A stretch of 64,000 bases of DNA from assembly GCA_003508835.1 (NCBI GenBank), contig PUFA01000022.1, forward strand, positions 3,658,001 through 3,722,000, given 5' to 3'. Source of the DNA: Eonycteris spelaea. Its lineage: Eukaryota > Chordata > Mammalia > Chiroptera > Pteropodidae. Shown here piece after piece: positions 22,465-34,404 of the stretch (its first letter is position 1; each line of letters opens with the position of its first letter). The position numbers were made by a program, and so were the translations under genes. The notes under the pieces were generated by a model. It did not search any database, was not told the origin of the DNA, and was given only the letters and a program-made list of their open reading frames with translations.

Positions 22465-22672
22465 GAGATGACAGCTACCAAGTTTTGAGTGCCTAGGGGC
22501 CAGGTGCTCTGTACATGTTATTGTTATTTCTGCAACAAGCCTAAAATATATTCGTGTGTGTGTGCGTGTGTGTGTATATGTATGTGTATAACACACGTAT
22601 GAGAAAAGTGAGCCTTGGAAAATAAGTGAATTGCTCAAGATTACATAAATAGTAGGAGAATCATTTTTTTTT
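22465..22672 (-). mobile_element. MIR SINE, antisense, with internal (TG)n
   Basis: TGAGTGCCTAGGGGCCAGGT opens the element and GAATTGCTCAAGATTAC closes it, as expected for a reverse-complement MIR. A (TG)n/(TATG) tract at 22553-22590 replaces part of the middle. It is a microsatellite born inside an old SINE. Confidence 0.75.
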
Positions 22673-24234
22673 AAATAGGTTGGTTCTTGATTAGTCAAAG
22701 GTCTTTATTCTGAATATCAATTTTTAGAGGTAAATGAAACATAGACGATTGACCCGAAGTGTACTAACCTTAGGATGTATTTTTTCCCAGGCCTCTTTAG
22801 TTATAAGGAACCTTAGGTGTCAGAGAGGTTTCAGAGAAATCCAAAGACAGAAATTGAATTATGGTTGAGTCTAAAAATAAGTTGTCAGGAATCAGGGTGA
22901 GTCTTGCCTTCCTCCTCCTCCTCCCTCTGACCATACAATCAGAATGTTCCTTTTGCATGTTGCCTCTACCCTCGTTTCTCTATTTCCTGGTTGCCTTATA
23001 ACCATACCTCGCTTGACCCGTAATAGGGTCTCCAGACTTCTCTACATAATGGTACCTCCTGATATATTCATTTGCGTAACCGAAAACTTCCCTTAGGTCT
23101 CTTGGTTCAGATTGCTGAGGGAGGAACCTGATGGGCCCAGCTGATCTTTTCTACTCAGATCACAGGTCACTGATTGCTACAGGCCCATGGATTGGCTGCC
23201 TTTGCATTAGATATCCTCTTCTGGTTATGCCCACTTAGCTGGAGCTGCACATAGAGTAGGAAATGAAGTATCATGACAGCTATGTCATTCCATTGTGGAA
23301 GGCATTTTTGCTTTGTATTTACAATCCTTAATATTTTTCCCAGCTTTACTGAAATATAATTGACATATGACCCTAATATTATATTATCTTTTAGCCATGG
23401 TTCCCTTTTCTCCCAAATTCTCCTTCTTTCAACATAATTCTTAATAATTGGGTCCTAGGTGATTTATGGTATAGGCTCTAGGAAACACTGCAGCTTGTCT
23501 TTATCTTCTGATTCACCATGACTTATGTTGGTTCGGTTGTTACATATATCGTTATTTTATATGTTTTTGAAGGAAGTAGTAGTAAAACATCATAGTATTT
23601 CAAAAGGTCTTCTTTATATTAACAGAAGCTGTCATGTGCCAAGGTTATTGCTGGAATATCTGCCATTTAATTTTTGAAAATCCTCAAAACAGGAAATCCC
23701 TAGGTCTCTAAGTAGTATGAACCCAAGGAAAGTGAGAAAGAGTGGCCCGTGCTCTCGGAAGGGCTGGAGACCCTGGGACTGTGAACAGACCTTAGGCTTG
23801 TTTTTCTTTCCCCTCACTTCCTAGTTGTTGTTGTTGTTTTCTTTCTCTCTGCTGCTAGATTTTGGCAGTAAGGCATTCTCTTTCTGTTTATCCGAATATC
23901 TGTTTCACCCACAAACTTTTTTCTTTCATTATGGTCAATATTAAACATACATCACCCAGCTCAGCATAAATTGTAGTGGGATGGTCAGTCCTTATATAAA
24001 CTATGAGCCAGAAATGGAACTGGGACCTAAGTAATATCTGTGTTGTTATTGTAAAATGGAATACCATACATCTAAAACCCCATCACAGTGGGTTGGGTAT
24101 CTGAAACTTTTATACTGTTCATGGCTTAATTTCTAAGATTTATACGTCTCTTGAAGAGAAAGTTTTTATTGCCACTGAAAGTTTAACTTTCTATTTTTGG
24201 CCTGGGCTCCTTTGTGTTCCTAAATCTTAACTCT
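22673..24234. other. Mostly unique sequence
   Basis: No gene was recognised. A short antisense L1 3' tail-like phrase, CTTTACTGAAATATAATTGAC, lies at about 23343-23363. Confidence 0.45.
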
Positions 24235-24762
24235 TACTGTTACCCACAAGCTGGAAGACTTCACTTTATTAGTGAGATACCAAAGTCTTACACGTTGTAT
24301 TTAAAGCAATAAGTTTCCCTGTAAGTGTAGCTTTAACTGAACCTCACACATTTTTATAAATAGAGTTTTAATTGTAACTCAGCACTGAGTATTTTCTAAT
24401 TCCCATTGTTATTTGTTTCTTCTTTGATTCATTCTTTACGTAAAGGCATTCTTAAAAACTTCCTATCATAAATGTATTCAGACTTTTTCTTCTAGATAGT
24501 AGGTTGAAACTAGAAGTTGATTAAGATCTTGCCTAGAGAAAAAGCATATTTTAAAATCTCCAAATATGTGACGTGTTTTTTTTTTTGCTTTGCATAATGG
24601 ATTGATAACTTGTACTGTGGTCAGAGAGCTTGGCATGCATGCCAGCAGTGCTTTGCTATATGTTGAGATGTGCTTTGTGCTCTAACACCTGGTCAGTTTC
24701 TGCAAATGTACAATGTGCACATGAGCAGAATATGAATTTTTTTTGTTAGGCACAGAGATCTA
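24235..24762 (-). mobile_element. Old L1 ORF2 fragment, antisense
   Basis: TTGTACTGTGGTCAGAGAGC, then a degraded copy of the 'ctggtcagtttctgcaaatgt..gcacatgagcagaatatga' stretch, matches reverse-complement L1 ORF2. Divergence is high, as for L1M-type elements. Confidence 0.65.
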
Positions 24763-25299
24763 TATATCTCAGTTTGTATCAGCGATTCCAATCTTTTTCA
24801 TGCTGTGGCACATACAGAAAATTGTAATTTTTGTACTCTACAGTAGCATGAGCTGGAATTGATTTGAAAATATTTTAGAGAGTTCAGTAAAATATTTACT
24901 GCACATTCTTTATTTTATATAATCATAAGAAAAATATAAAATATTAGAAAAGGCATTGCCTATTAAATTTTTATAAACCTAGATAAAATATTTTCACATT
25001 TTTACATGAGAAACTTGAGATTGCTTCCATAAACATAACTTCTTCATATCAGGTTTTATGTTAGAAGTATCTATATATCATTCCTGATCAAGTTTTATTA
25101 ATAACGATCTCTCTTAATCTCTCCAAATTCTTGGCGGTAAAAAACAAAACAAAACAAAACAATGAATAGCTTTGCCCAAATAAATGACAGAAATATTTAA
25201 AACATTTAAGAAAGAATCCAGTTGAAATTATTTTAAAGGCATGTTAAGCTCTTTCTTTATTTCACTGGCATAATGTTGAAATTTCTTGTACTAGGGCAT
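24763..25299. other. Possible hAT-like remnant and (AAAAC)n repeat
   Basis: The segment starting near 24780 (CAGCGATTCCAATCTTTTTC) resembles the start of hAT DNA transposons, which often begin CAGTGGTTCTCAA. No matching far end was found. A small (AAAAC)n array lies at 25139-25163. Confidence 0.3.
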
Positions 25300-25935
25300 T
25301 TGACTCTGTAATGTGTCAACTTGGCTAGGTGGACTACATTTCCCAGAAGTCCCTTCACTGAGGATTTCCAGTTCGGATTGCCTACAGGAGGCATTTCTAC
25401 ACGAGATTTGGAGGGTGAAAGTGAGGCCGAAGCCATTTTGTTTTGCATGCTGGGAAGATTGAGACAGGTGCTTTTTTTCTAGCTTGCACCTGTTACTTTA
25501 TCTGCTGGCTCATCTCATTTTCTTAGGGCAGCATCTGGGCCTGAAACTACTACATCTTCCCTCAGATCTTCCTTCAGCTTCTCCAGTTTCTGAGCCAGGA
25601 ATGTGATTAGCTCTGTGACAAAGGGCATCAACCTTTCCTGCAGGACATCAGTGTTGGAGACAGCAGAAGCTGACTCTGGTTTCGGGCCATCCTTTTTGGT
25701 TCCAGCTCATGCTGGTGGATTCCAGCTTGACTTTGCTTTCCCTCATTTACATCCATCTTGCCCATCCTATGATAGGCTTCAAATCCACCATTAGACACAA
25801 AAATAGCAGCCTTACAGAGACTGTTTAACCAGTTCTCACATTCACAAAAAGTCAGATCCCTATAAGAAATCTGTCTGTTCGTCTGTCTTTCTGTCTCATC
25901 TTCAGGTGGTTCTGCTCCTGGGATTGAACCCTCAC
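25300..25935 (+). mobile_element. Old LTR-like repeat
   Basis: The 5' text TAATGTGTCAACTTGGCTAGG recurs at the start of a mammalian LTR-like family. The 3' text with CCCTATAAGAAATCTGTC and GGTGGTTCTGCTCCTGGG suits the end of the same type. The middle is diverged. Family not named. Confidence 0.4.
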
Positions 25936-26109
25936 TTTTACCTAGGGCAAATAGATTTCAGATCCAAACTAATTTCATATCATGAGTGTTTAAAAATTCT
26001 AGTGGAGTTTTCCTATGCAAATATATTGTTAGAGCAGTTACTTCTCTCTAGCTTGGAGATCACTCAAGTGCACATTAGTCATAACAGACAAATGCATCAG
26101 TGATAGATT

Positions 26110-26618
26110 AAAGATGGCTTCAAATTCTTTGACTCTTTTCATGGAGAGGTGGGGTCTGTTTTCTCTTTCATTTATTCCGGGCTGGCCTGTGGCTTCTTTG
26201 ACCAATTGAGGAGGGTATATAATTTCCAGTCTGTTGTTTTAAAAGGACTTGGCAGCTTCTACTTTGACCTTCTTGTGTCTGAGCTGCCATGTAAGAAATC
26301 CAATGTTCTTCCTGGAGAGACTACCCAGAGAAGACCTGACAATGTATGGAGAGGTAGGGGCTCTGCTTAGTCCAGCTACCCCGCCATCCTGTCAAGGTAA
26401 CAGGTGTGACTAAACCTCTTTTGAACCCTGCAGCCCAGCGCAGCTACCAGGTGAATACCACCAAGTAACCCCATTTCATCTCATGGAGCAGAATTGCCTA
26501 GGCAAGCCCTGTCCAATATTCTGACCCAGAAAATAATGAGATCTGATGAAATGGTTATTGTTTTAAGCCATTACATTTTGAGGTTGCTTGTTACACAGTA
26601 ATGAATAATTAAAACAGT
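26110..26618 (+). mobile_element. Old LTR-like repeat
   Basis: The order of phrases fits one old LTR family: GGCTTCAAATTCTTTGACTC, GGCTGGCCTGTGGCTTCTTT, GAGCTGCCATGTAAGAAATCC, then ATGGTTATTGTTTTAAGCC and TTGTTACACAGTAATGAATAA. The polyadenylation-side end is at the right, giving plus orientation. Confidence 0.6.
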
Positions 26619-27239
26619 ATCCAATATACATAGAGACAGGTTTTTGGATCCACTAACTAAATAGCACCTACTAGGAGTCCCATCCCCCCAACTCTCCATC
26701 CCGTGGCAGTAGTTTCAGTTTTATCCCTTCTGCCTTGGACACCTGGAATATCAACTCCCCCTGGAGCTCTACTGGCCACTTGTACCCAGTGGGCAAGAGT
26801 TTGTCCTTCTATGCCTGCTGAAGTACACCTCCCGCGGCAGAGCGGTGAGTGCTCAATGTGTTGAGCTCCTCCAGGGACTGTGGAGCTGCTTGCTAAATTG
26901 CTCCAGCCTCGTTCCAAAGAGCCTTGGAGGTGGCTTCTCACAGCCTAGGGGCTCCAGGCAGGCCCTGCCAGGCTGCCCTGAGGGCCAAGGGGATCAGTAT
27001 CGGTAACTGATTCTTGGCATTCAGGGCACCTGGCACATCCATTAGCAGCACTGAATTAAATCGAACTTCTTAATTGTGTTGCTCAAATTCTTTAAATTCT
27101 TAATTATTTAATTTGCTTGATCATCCTTTTTCCATCTTACGTCTTGTGAACAGTAAACTTTCTTTTTATTTTATTTTTTTAATGTATTTGTTCTGCTTTC
27201 ACTTTTGAATGAGTTTAGCTGCGTCTTGAATTATAGGTT
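26619..27239. other. Unique sequence, no gene seen
   Basis: It is somewhat GC-rich around 26650-27000. The minus-strand frame at 26657-26941 (94 codons) resembles no protein I know. Confidence 0.45.
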
Positions 27240-27960
27240 CATGATTATTTTCATACTGTACTTTTAAATCTGTTCTTTGACTTTCTGAAGTTTTATTATG
27301 TTATGGCTAGTTTTGGGTTTAATTTATTTTATCCTTCTCAGAACTCATTATGACTCTTGAGCTTCAAGATTCAAGTCTTTTAATCATTTATGGAAAAATT
27401 TGAGCCATTATCTTTTCAAAAATTGCCTCTGTCCTATTTTCTCTATTTTCCACTTTTGAAATTGAATATGTGTTGGACCACCTCGTTCCATCTTTCATGT
27501 ATCTTAATCATTCATATTTCCAGATCTTTTTGTCTTTGTACCTTCTGGACAGTCTCCTCAAATCTGTTTTCCTCTTATGAATTCTCTTGCCGTACCTCAT
27601 TACTGTTTAACCTATCCATTTACATTTTAAATTTCCTTTTAATCTACCTATACAAATGGATGGATTTTTACCTACACTACCCTTTGACGTAGGGTATAGG
27701 CCTTTAAGGATTGTGGCTTTTATGCACTGTTTCAGTTCCAGTTCCTTGCTCACTTGGGCCCAGTGCCCACCTTTTGGTCCTACATGAGCATGAAATTCCA
27801 AGCCCTTAGGTGAATAGATCAATTAATAAGTCCTCTATCACTATAATGCAGCTATATCATGAGCTGACACTTTGAAACTTTGTTCTGTTTTCAGTTACCT
27901 CTTTGTTGCTGGTGCCTGGGGATTTCTTTCTTTCTTGAGAGCTTAGCTAGGAATAGAAAA
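27240..27960 (-). mobile_element. Old L1 3' region, antisense
   Basis: The plus strand between 27380 and 27640 parallels reverse-complement L1 3' UTR text. Landmarks are TTCAAAAATTGCCTCTGTCC, TTTCATGTATCTTAATCATTC and TGTTTAACCTATCCATTTAC. The ends are uncertain. The frame at 27390-27692 is an antisense shadow. Confidence 0.55.
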
Positions 27961-28374
27961 AATTTTAAAATTTATATTTTATCCTGCATTTTAGATTTTT
28001 ATGGTGCGATCTTAGTCTGCATTTTGCTAAAACAGAAAATCATGAGTAATGCTGTAATCATGAGGAAAACCCCTTATTATTAGTTGTAAAAAGAGAAAGA
28101 TAATCTGTTGTTGTTCAGGGACCAAGAAAAATTACTCAGATAGTATAAGCCAGCAAGGTTGGCCATGTCCATGTTTTGAAGTATGGTGACCAGTGGATCC
28201 CACAGCTATCCTGTATCTGCATCTTGGTGGCCCCATAATCTGCCATCAGAGAGCCAGAGCGATGGCACGATGGGCTTATTGGAAGTCTTTGCGAAGTAGC
28301 TCGTCACGGTATCAGCACTTTCTCTTCTAGTCACGACTCTGTTACTGACTCAGAAGGTGAGATGGCCAGGCCCT
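27961..28374. other. Unassigned sequence
   Basis: No gene or repeat was recognised. Confidence 0.45.
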
Positions 28375-28640
28375 AATTCATTCATTCAGTAATTTATAAT
28401 TTTAATTAATGAGATTTGATTTGAATTATACAACAATAAAAGAATTGTCAAGCACCAGCTTTGTCAAATCCTGGAAATGAGGAAGTGAAGCAGATGAAGA
28501 TTGTTGTCCTTAAGTAACTTACAGGTCAGTAGTGGGAGACTGGCTTTGGAATCATCTATGGTATAAGAGAAGTTTAGAAGGATCATCATTGAGGTACAAA
28601 GGACAGAGTGGCCAGTTGAATCTTGATGGGGGTTGTAATA
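28375..28640 (-). mobile_element. L2 LINE fragment, antisense
   Basis: TTCATTCATTCAGTAATTTA at the left and a later 'ccttaagtaacttacaggtcagtagtgggaga' stretch follow the reverse complement of L2 3' sequence. It is old and gapped. Confidence 0.5.
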
Positions 28641-29608
28641 AAAAATTTCTGAGTAAGAAGTGAGAGCATTGGAGCCATAAGATCTTGCAATCAGAAATTT
28701 GTAGGATACTTAAGAAGTGCAGGCTCCTTGGTGAGGGTCCTTGGTACCTTTCATGGAGTGAGTGCAAGTGTACAGACTTCTTATTCCCTTTCCTGGGGTA
28801 TTGGAAGGCTTACAGCACTATTCTGCAAAAATGTTTGAGGTTGCTGGAGAGCAGCCCTACAGGTCCCATGGGGTCTTGCCCTTCTCCAGCCATTCAATAA
28901 ATAGTACTCAGTGGAGATTCTGGCTGCGGATACTTGTTTTCAAAACAACAGCCCTGAGCCAACCTACTTAAGTAGTTCCATATGTTTCTATGGAGAGTTT
29001 ATGGATTGTGGCCTTCGGAATTCTTTTGTTTATCGCTGGGAATTCAAGTCCTGAAAGCTGCTAACTAACCATGAGGTTTTCTGGTTAAACAAGCTGTTGG
29101 ACCTCTTAAAGACTTTGACATAAAGACCACTTTCTGTGGAATAAGAATTAGTGGTTTAAAAAGAGTGCACTTAATAGTGTCATGTAAGTATTGGTTTCTG
29201 TATGACATTACTGGCCAGGCCTTTTTTTTTTTTTTCTTCAAAACTAGTCTGTGCTGCCTTGTGTGTGCACTTAAACAAGGCCTTAAAGGGAAATCTGAGC
29301 AGAGCCTTCAAAGACTTAAAATCAGAAAGGTTTTTTTTCTTTTTATTTTTTTTTAATGAATCACCATCTTCAGCAGACCTAAAACCAGGAAGGAAAGGTG
29401 GGTTATGGCCAAGGGGAGGGGCCAAAGACATGGCCCCTCAAAATACTGAGGACCTATCTTTTCCTGGGCAACTATTCCTCCTCTGCCCTTCCCTTGTCAG
29501 TAACCGGCTTGCAGTGATAGTCCTCTGCCCATCGCCGGTCCAGCAGCAAGCTCGTGAGGATCTGTCCCGATTCCAGGAAAGAGGTTTTCAGGGACGCCGC
29601 ACCAGCCT
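28641..29608. other. Unique sequence, no gene seen
   Basis: It contains T-rich runs at 29221-29236 and 29330-29355. The 167-codon frame at 29202-29705 starts in these runs, crosses unique sequence and ends inside the MIR at 29609, so I reject it as a gene. Confidence 0.5.
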
Positions 29609-29885
29609 TAACAACAGCTCCTACTTATTGAGCACGTTGTGCCAAGCACTGCATTCTTTTCATACTTTATCTCTGTTAATCCTCACAATAGCCCAAATGA
29701 GGTAGGTACTATAATTGTTCCTCATTTCACAGATAAGGAAATTGAAGCTCAGAGAGTCTGAGTGATTTGCTTAAAGTTACTTAATAGCTACATTAGCCTC
29801 TTACTTATAATTCCACTGTGAGTGGCAGAGATGAGACACGAATTCAGAATGTCTGACTCAAAGCTCTGATGCACTATGCTGTACA
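29609..29885 (-). mobile_element. MIR SINE, antisense, near full length
   Basis: TTATTGAGCACGTTGTGCCA, GTTAATCCTCACAATAGCCC, CATTTCACAGATAAGGAAATT and AAGCTCTGATGCACTATGCTG follow the whole MIR from tail to head in reverse complement. Confidence 0.9.
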
Positions 29886-31374
29886 CCCTCCCACCTCCTC
29901 TGAGGAAAGTACTTTTAACTTGATCTAGGCCTCCCTTCCAGCTTGGAAATGGGATAGTTCTCTAAGGTCAGCTGTGTTGCTGCCCAGGCTGTTTTCATAT
30001 AAAACAGTGCAGGGAAGAGGCTGGCCATCTCCCTCCATAAAACAGTCCTTCACACATGCGAACACATCCATAGCTGATCACAGAAGTGTCTCCACAGAGA
30101 AGCTGGTGCTGAAGAGAGACATCCTGGAAGGGCAGATGGGAGACCTTGCAGCTCGGCCCAGGACACATTTCTTGGGGCTGACAAGTGAGTCAGCAGAAGT
30201 GAACACACAATACCATGTTTGGTTTTAACACGATGAGTCAGCCCTGAAATCTGGCCAGCTTTACTGTAGCCCCTGAAGTTTTAACAGAATATTAATTGCC
30301 CTGTCACTTCCCGTTCCACACAGCTGGATGGAATTGCTACCAGCCACACTGTCGAGAAGTTACACATTTCAGCCCAGGCCAGAAAGGTTTCCTGTGGTGG
30401 GTGAAATGACAACATGCACAAAGGTCAAACTCCAGATGTGGGAATCTGACTTTCTCCTCTTGGGGAAAACATTGTCTCATTATAATCTCAGAAGATATTC
30501 TATACAGGTTTAAGGCCATAATCTACTGAAAGGTCCATGTTCCTCTAACTTGAGGGGTGCCAGCCTATTTTGTGTAAATTTATCTAAGGCTTGAGACCAC
30601 CTATTGGATCCTTGAGCCAAGGGCCAGAAGAAGGGGGAGGTTGGCAAGCCTTTCTGCATGAGGAGAGCTGGACCTAGAAGTCACTGTGCTCCTTGAAGTT
30701 GGAAGGTAGTTCAGGAGAAGGAAGGGGTTGTATTCCTCTGGGTAGAAATGCCAGTGGTGGTGGGAAGAGAGCACAGGAATGCTGTGGGGGAGTTTCCCTT
30801 CATTCATTCATCCATCGTCTATTTATTCATTCCCCCAAAACTCCTAGCAGTTTTGTAAAAACATCAAGAGATGCTAAAAAAAGTAACTTGAAACTTTTCT
30901 TTGTTAATCGAAATAACGTTCCTCCCAGTTTTTCACCACTGGGTCCCAGGGTGGGAATTAAGTGGTAGTCCATTTTGGTAAACTTAGTTCAGTGTAATAC
31001 CCTAGGTAAATACTCAGTTTCCTTTCATCTCCCAGATTTTTCTCTTCCCTCTGCTCCTATGGAAGGCGGCCACTGGGTGTGCAGCGGGCAGTGGACGGAC
31101 TCCCTGGCTCATAGGTTTTGTGGCACTATCAGGAGAATAGAGAAATTCTGTATCCTCACTGGTCATTGTGACAGAGAGGTTAATGTGGCCTGCTCCCCGG
31201 TCTGGGAACCGCTGGGGGATGTGGCATTCGTTGATGCTCTGGCGTTCGTTGTTGGAGCCCTGGTGTGGAGTGTGCATCCATGCTGGTGCGGAGGGGAGGC
31301 CTGGCTTTGTTCCCATCTGGACTTTGCTGGGAAGTAGAGGAAGGAACTGACTCTCAGACGAGAAGATGTGTCAG
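29886..31374. other. Unique sequence with one weak exon candidate
   Basis: No gene was recognised. An open stretch at 30098-30184 lies between a modest AG acceptor and a GTGAGT donor; it is discussed as a finding. A short CATT-type repeat lies at 30800-30835. Confidence 0.4.
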
Positions 31375-31454
31375 TGAATTTTTGCTACAGTGATGCTGTG
31401 TAGTAACACACCATTGAGCCCTAAGGGTATACAGCAATAAACATTTATTTCGTT
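31375..31454 (-). mobile_element. ERVL-MaLR-like LTR, left piece, split by a hAT
   Basis: GTGATGCTGTGTAGTAACAC and AGCAATAAACATTTATTTC match the reverse complement of the 3' end of MLT-type LTRs. That end has an AATAAA-containing R region. The rest of the LTR resumes at 31810. Confidence 0.5.
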
Positions 31455-31809
31455 CAGGGGTTGACAATTTTTCTTTTTTAAGGGACAAACAATAAATATT
31501 TTAGACTTTTCAGGCCATGCAATCTCTGTTACAGCTACTTAACTCGGCCGTTGTAGTGCAAAAGTAGCCATAGACCGTATATAAATGAAAGATCCTGCCT
31601 ATGTTCCAATAAAACTTTATTTGTGGACACTGAAATTTGAATTTCACATAATTTTCACATTATGAAATATTACTTGTGTAATGAAATATTCTTTTGATTT
31701 CCCTCAACCATGAAATTGGAGGGCCTATGATTTTCTTTTCTTTCCCCATGGGAGTACAAAAACATCCCAGGTAGTTTTATGCCCATAAGCCATAGTTGGC
31801 TGACCCCTG
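31455..31809 (-). mobile_element. Non-autonomous hAT-type DNA transposon
   Basis: The element starts CAGGGGTTGAC and ends GGCTGACCCCTG, giving inverted termini of the hAT type. Internal text matches a common mammalian family: TGCAATCTCTGTTACAGCTAC, TCCAATAAAACTTTATTTGTG. Length is 355 bp and it has no coding capacity. The 8-bp flanks (ATTTCGTT, ACTGAGCT) share only four positions, so the target duplication is decayed or ends are off by a base or two. Strand is nominal. Confidence 0.75.
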
Positions 31810-32214
31810 ACTGAGCTCATGGATCTGCTCTGAATTGGATGTGGCTGCTCTGGGGTACACTTGCTCATGAATCTGCAGTCAGCTGTGAGTTGGCTCGGCG
31901 GCTCTGATAATTTAGGTTAGGCTTATTCACATGCCTGGGGATTGATAGGCTGCTCTAGGACTGTCTTGACTGAGTGGGCATGGCAACTTTTCCCTGCTAC
32001 ATGATGAGCAAGCGGGTCAGCCTGAGCGTGTTCTCATAGCCATGGAAGAAGCCCTCTGTTTGAATTTTGTTTGTTAACATCCCATTGGTTAAAGCAAGTC
32101 ACATGTGTGAACCCAGAGTCAGAGAGGTGGGGCAGACTGCTCAGAGTGTGTGGGCACTGCCAAATTACATGGTAAAAGTGAAGTACTGGAGTCATTGATA
32201 TAATCAACCTGCCA
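31810..32214 (-). mobile_element. ERVL-MaLR-like LTR, right piece
   Basis: Text such as CATCCCATTGGTTAAAGCAAG, GTCACATGTGTGAACCCAGAG and CACTGCCAAATTACATGG is the U3 side of an MLT-type LTR in reverse complement. It continues the piece at 31375-31454 across the hAT insertion. Confidence 0.6.
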
Positions 32215-33884
32215 AAGGACCTAAATTAGGAGGATTTTTTGTCATACCCTGCTTGCGACCTCTTCCTTTAGGTGTGATGCTGGACCGGGGTATAAAGGTG
32301 AAAGATATAAATGGGGGACACAGGCATGTGACACAAATGTGATAAGAGAGCCGGGAGTGCATGCACAGTCGTAGAGGCATGAATAGCTTTCTCTTTAATA
32401 AGACAGTTCTGGCTATAATGAGTATAATGTTTGGAGAGTAGAGAAAAGCAGGAAGATTTCAAAGTATACTTGATAAAAACTGAGTAATGTATTAGGTGCA
32501 GTGGACAAGGTGAAGTTCAAAGAAGCAGCCATTTGAGAGGGACAGAAAATGGAGATGCTCGTGTTGACTTTTTAGCAATAGTGTGGCATTGTAGTGAGGC
32601 TGTACAAAGGAGACTGCCCTCTTCCCTTTTCAGTAAAAGGAAGGCATGACAAAGGATACTCAGATTATACAGACAGATTCTCAATTCTGGGTGAAACTTA
32701 GGATTTTAGATCCAGTTTCACGTTGTAGTAGTTTTAGAGTGAAGGGTCGGAAAATATGTTGTTTATTTTTTTCTGGCATAAAGTGAATGGAACCATATAT
32801 ATTTTTTTAGCCTTGGATCAAAATTGAACTAGTCTAGAAAAAAAGCTAAGGTTTTTGTCTTTGACCTCTAAGAGTAAATTAATTTCTCTCTCTCTTCCTC
32901 CCTCCCTCCTTTATTCTCCTCCCTCCCTTTCCCTCTCCGTTCTCTTCTTTCCTTTTCCCCCACTTTTTCTTCGTTTTTGGTCTATATTGGAATTGGACAA
33001 GAGGGTTAAAATGGTACCCCATATACTATAAACTCTGACTAGAATCCTTGGCATCATGGGAAATTCCTTAACTTGTTTTGTGAAAGCTGGCTTCACTCCA
33101 AGATTCCACAGTTTCAAAGTAGGCTCATGTATGTGACTTAGGTTTTGTGTCAGGGCTCTGGGGGATTTTTGTTATGAAACATAATGTGCAGCCTGCATAG
33201 CTTCCCAGTGGCAAAGCAGAAAACTAGATCGATTTGTTTTAGAACTTTAAGCTTTAGTTTTCTTCTCATAATTACAGATCTGCCTTTGAAGCTTATTGCA
33301 ATAAAGATGAGACCTTACAATTTAAAATGAAAATCAAATATATTTGGAATGAGTCATCATAGGTTTCAGAAGGAAATATTTAAAAATGTAAAAAACAATA
33401 AGGTTATGTGTTTGTTACCTAAATGTTAATGGTTCGCCCTTGTCCTTATCTTTTAAGTCCTTCTGTCCAAGATCCCTTGATTCTTTGGCTAGAATAAGTG
33501 ATGTCATTGAAAAGGAATGTTTGAAGGCTCTTTCCAGCCACCACCCCAGTGTTTCACGTGGCATTTGCTTTACTAGGAAAATATACTTGAAACCAAGTTA
33601 GAGAAGAATGAGTTTTTGTGTTTTGATTTTATATTTTACTGCTTTCCCCTCTAGATTATCTAGTTTAAAAAGGAACTTTCATCATCCTTGAAGTTTCACA
33701 TTGATCACACATTGTATTCCTCTAATTTCCCTTAATTTCTTCACATTACATCAACAAGAGAATCGAGGATGGGTCTGAACGAAATCTGACTGTGAGCTGC
33801 CAAGATGCTGGGGAGCTCTCTATTAACCCCAGAGATGGTCCTCTCTGCAGGAGATGCTGTGGGCGCGAAGCTACTCTGCTTAGA
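32215..33884. other. Unique sequence with a pyrimidine tract
   Basis: No gene was recognised. A T/C-rich tract at 32884-32969 (TCTCTCTC, CCTCCCTCCC and CCTCCCTTTCC blocks) is purine-rich on the minus strand and could form triplex or hairpin structures. Confidence 0.45.
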
Positions 33885-34404
33885 TGGCCACATCCAGGCC
33901 CAGGGCTTTACATACCATGAACACGCTGATGACTCCAGAGTCACTATTTCCAGCCCTTTTTCCGCTCATATGTTTAGATCCGTATGTCGAACTATTGCTT
34001 GGGTTTCTAACAGTCAACCTCAGACTCAACATGGCCACAAGAGACTCTTGGTTCTGCACCTGCCCTGTGCACCTGCCCCTCTCTCAACCTCCCGTGTCAG
34101 TAAAGAGCACCACCATTTACTCAATTGCTTAGTCAAAATCCTAGGAGTCACCCTTCATCTCTCACTTTATTTTATACCTCACCTGCCATCCACCAGCAGG
34201 TCCTGCAGCTGGACAATGTCCAAAGTTGACCGCTTAACATCTCCATTGCTATGGCCCAACCAAGGCACTGTGACAGCCTCCGAATTGGTCTCCCTGCTTC
34301 CCATAGCCATTCTTCATACAGCAGCCAGAGAGTTCTTTTTAATGAGGAAAGACCAACTTACTCCATGCTTAAATTTATTTATGCTTTCTTTTCACTTAAA
34401 ATAG
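33805..34404 (+). pseudogene. L2 LINE ORF2 remnant, 199-codon open frame over the reverse transcriptase domain
   Basis: The frame runs in phase with L2 ORF2 for most of its length. Residues 30-50 correspond to the reverse transcriptase core. The usual YADD active site is HADD at residues 40-43, so the tyrosine is lost. Further C-terminal motifs follow, including the ILHTAAREF segment (residues about 170-178) where L2 normally reads ILNTAAR-V. About the first 25 codons precede the L2 match. Old L2 is immobile in mammals. The open frame most likely survived by chance; nothing suggests domestication. Confidence 0.6.

Noticed and set aside
29202..29705. 167-codon plus-strand frame
   Set aside because: It begins in T-rich runs giving poly-Phe, has no domain, and ends inside a MIR.
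32268..32600. Possible antisense L2 or LTR segment
   Set aside because: Only scattered short phrases agree, too weak to call a family.
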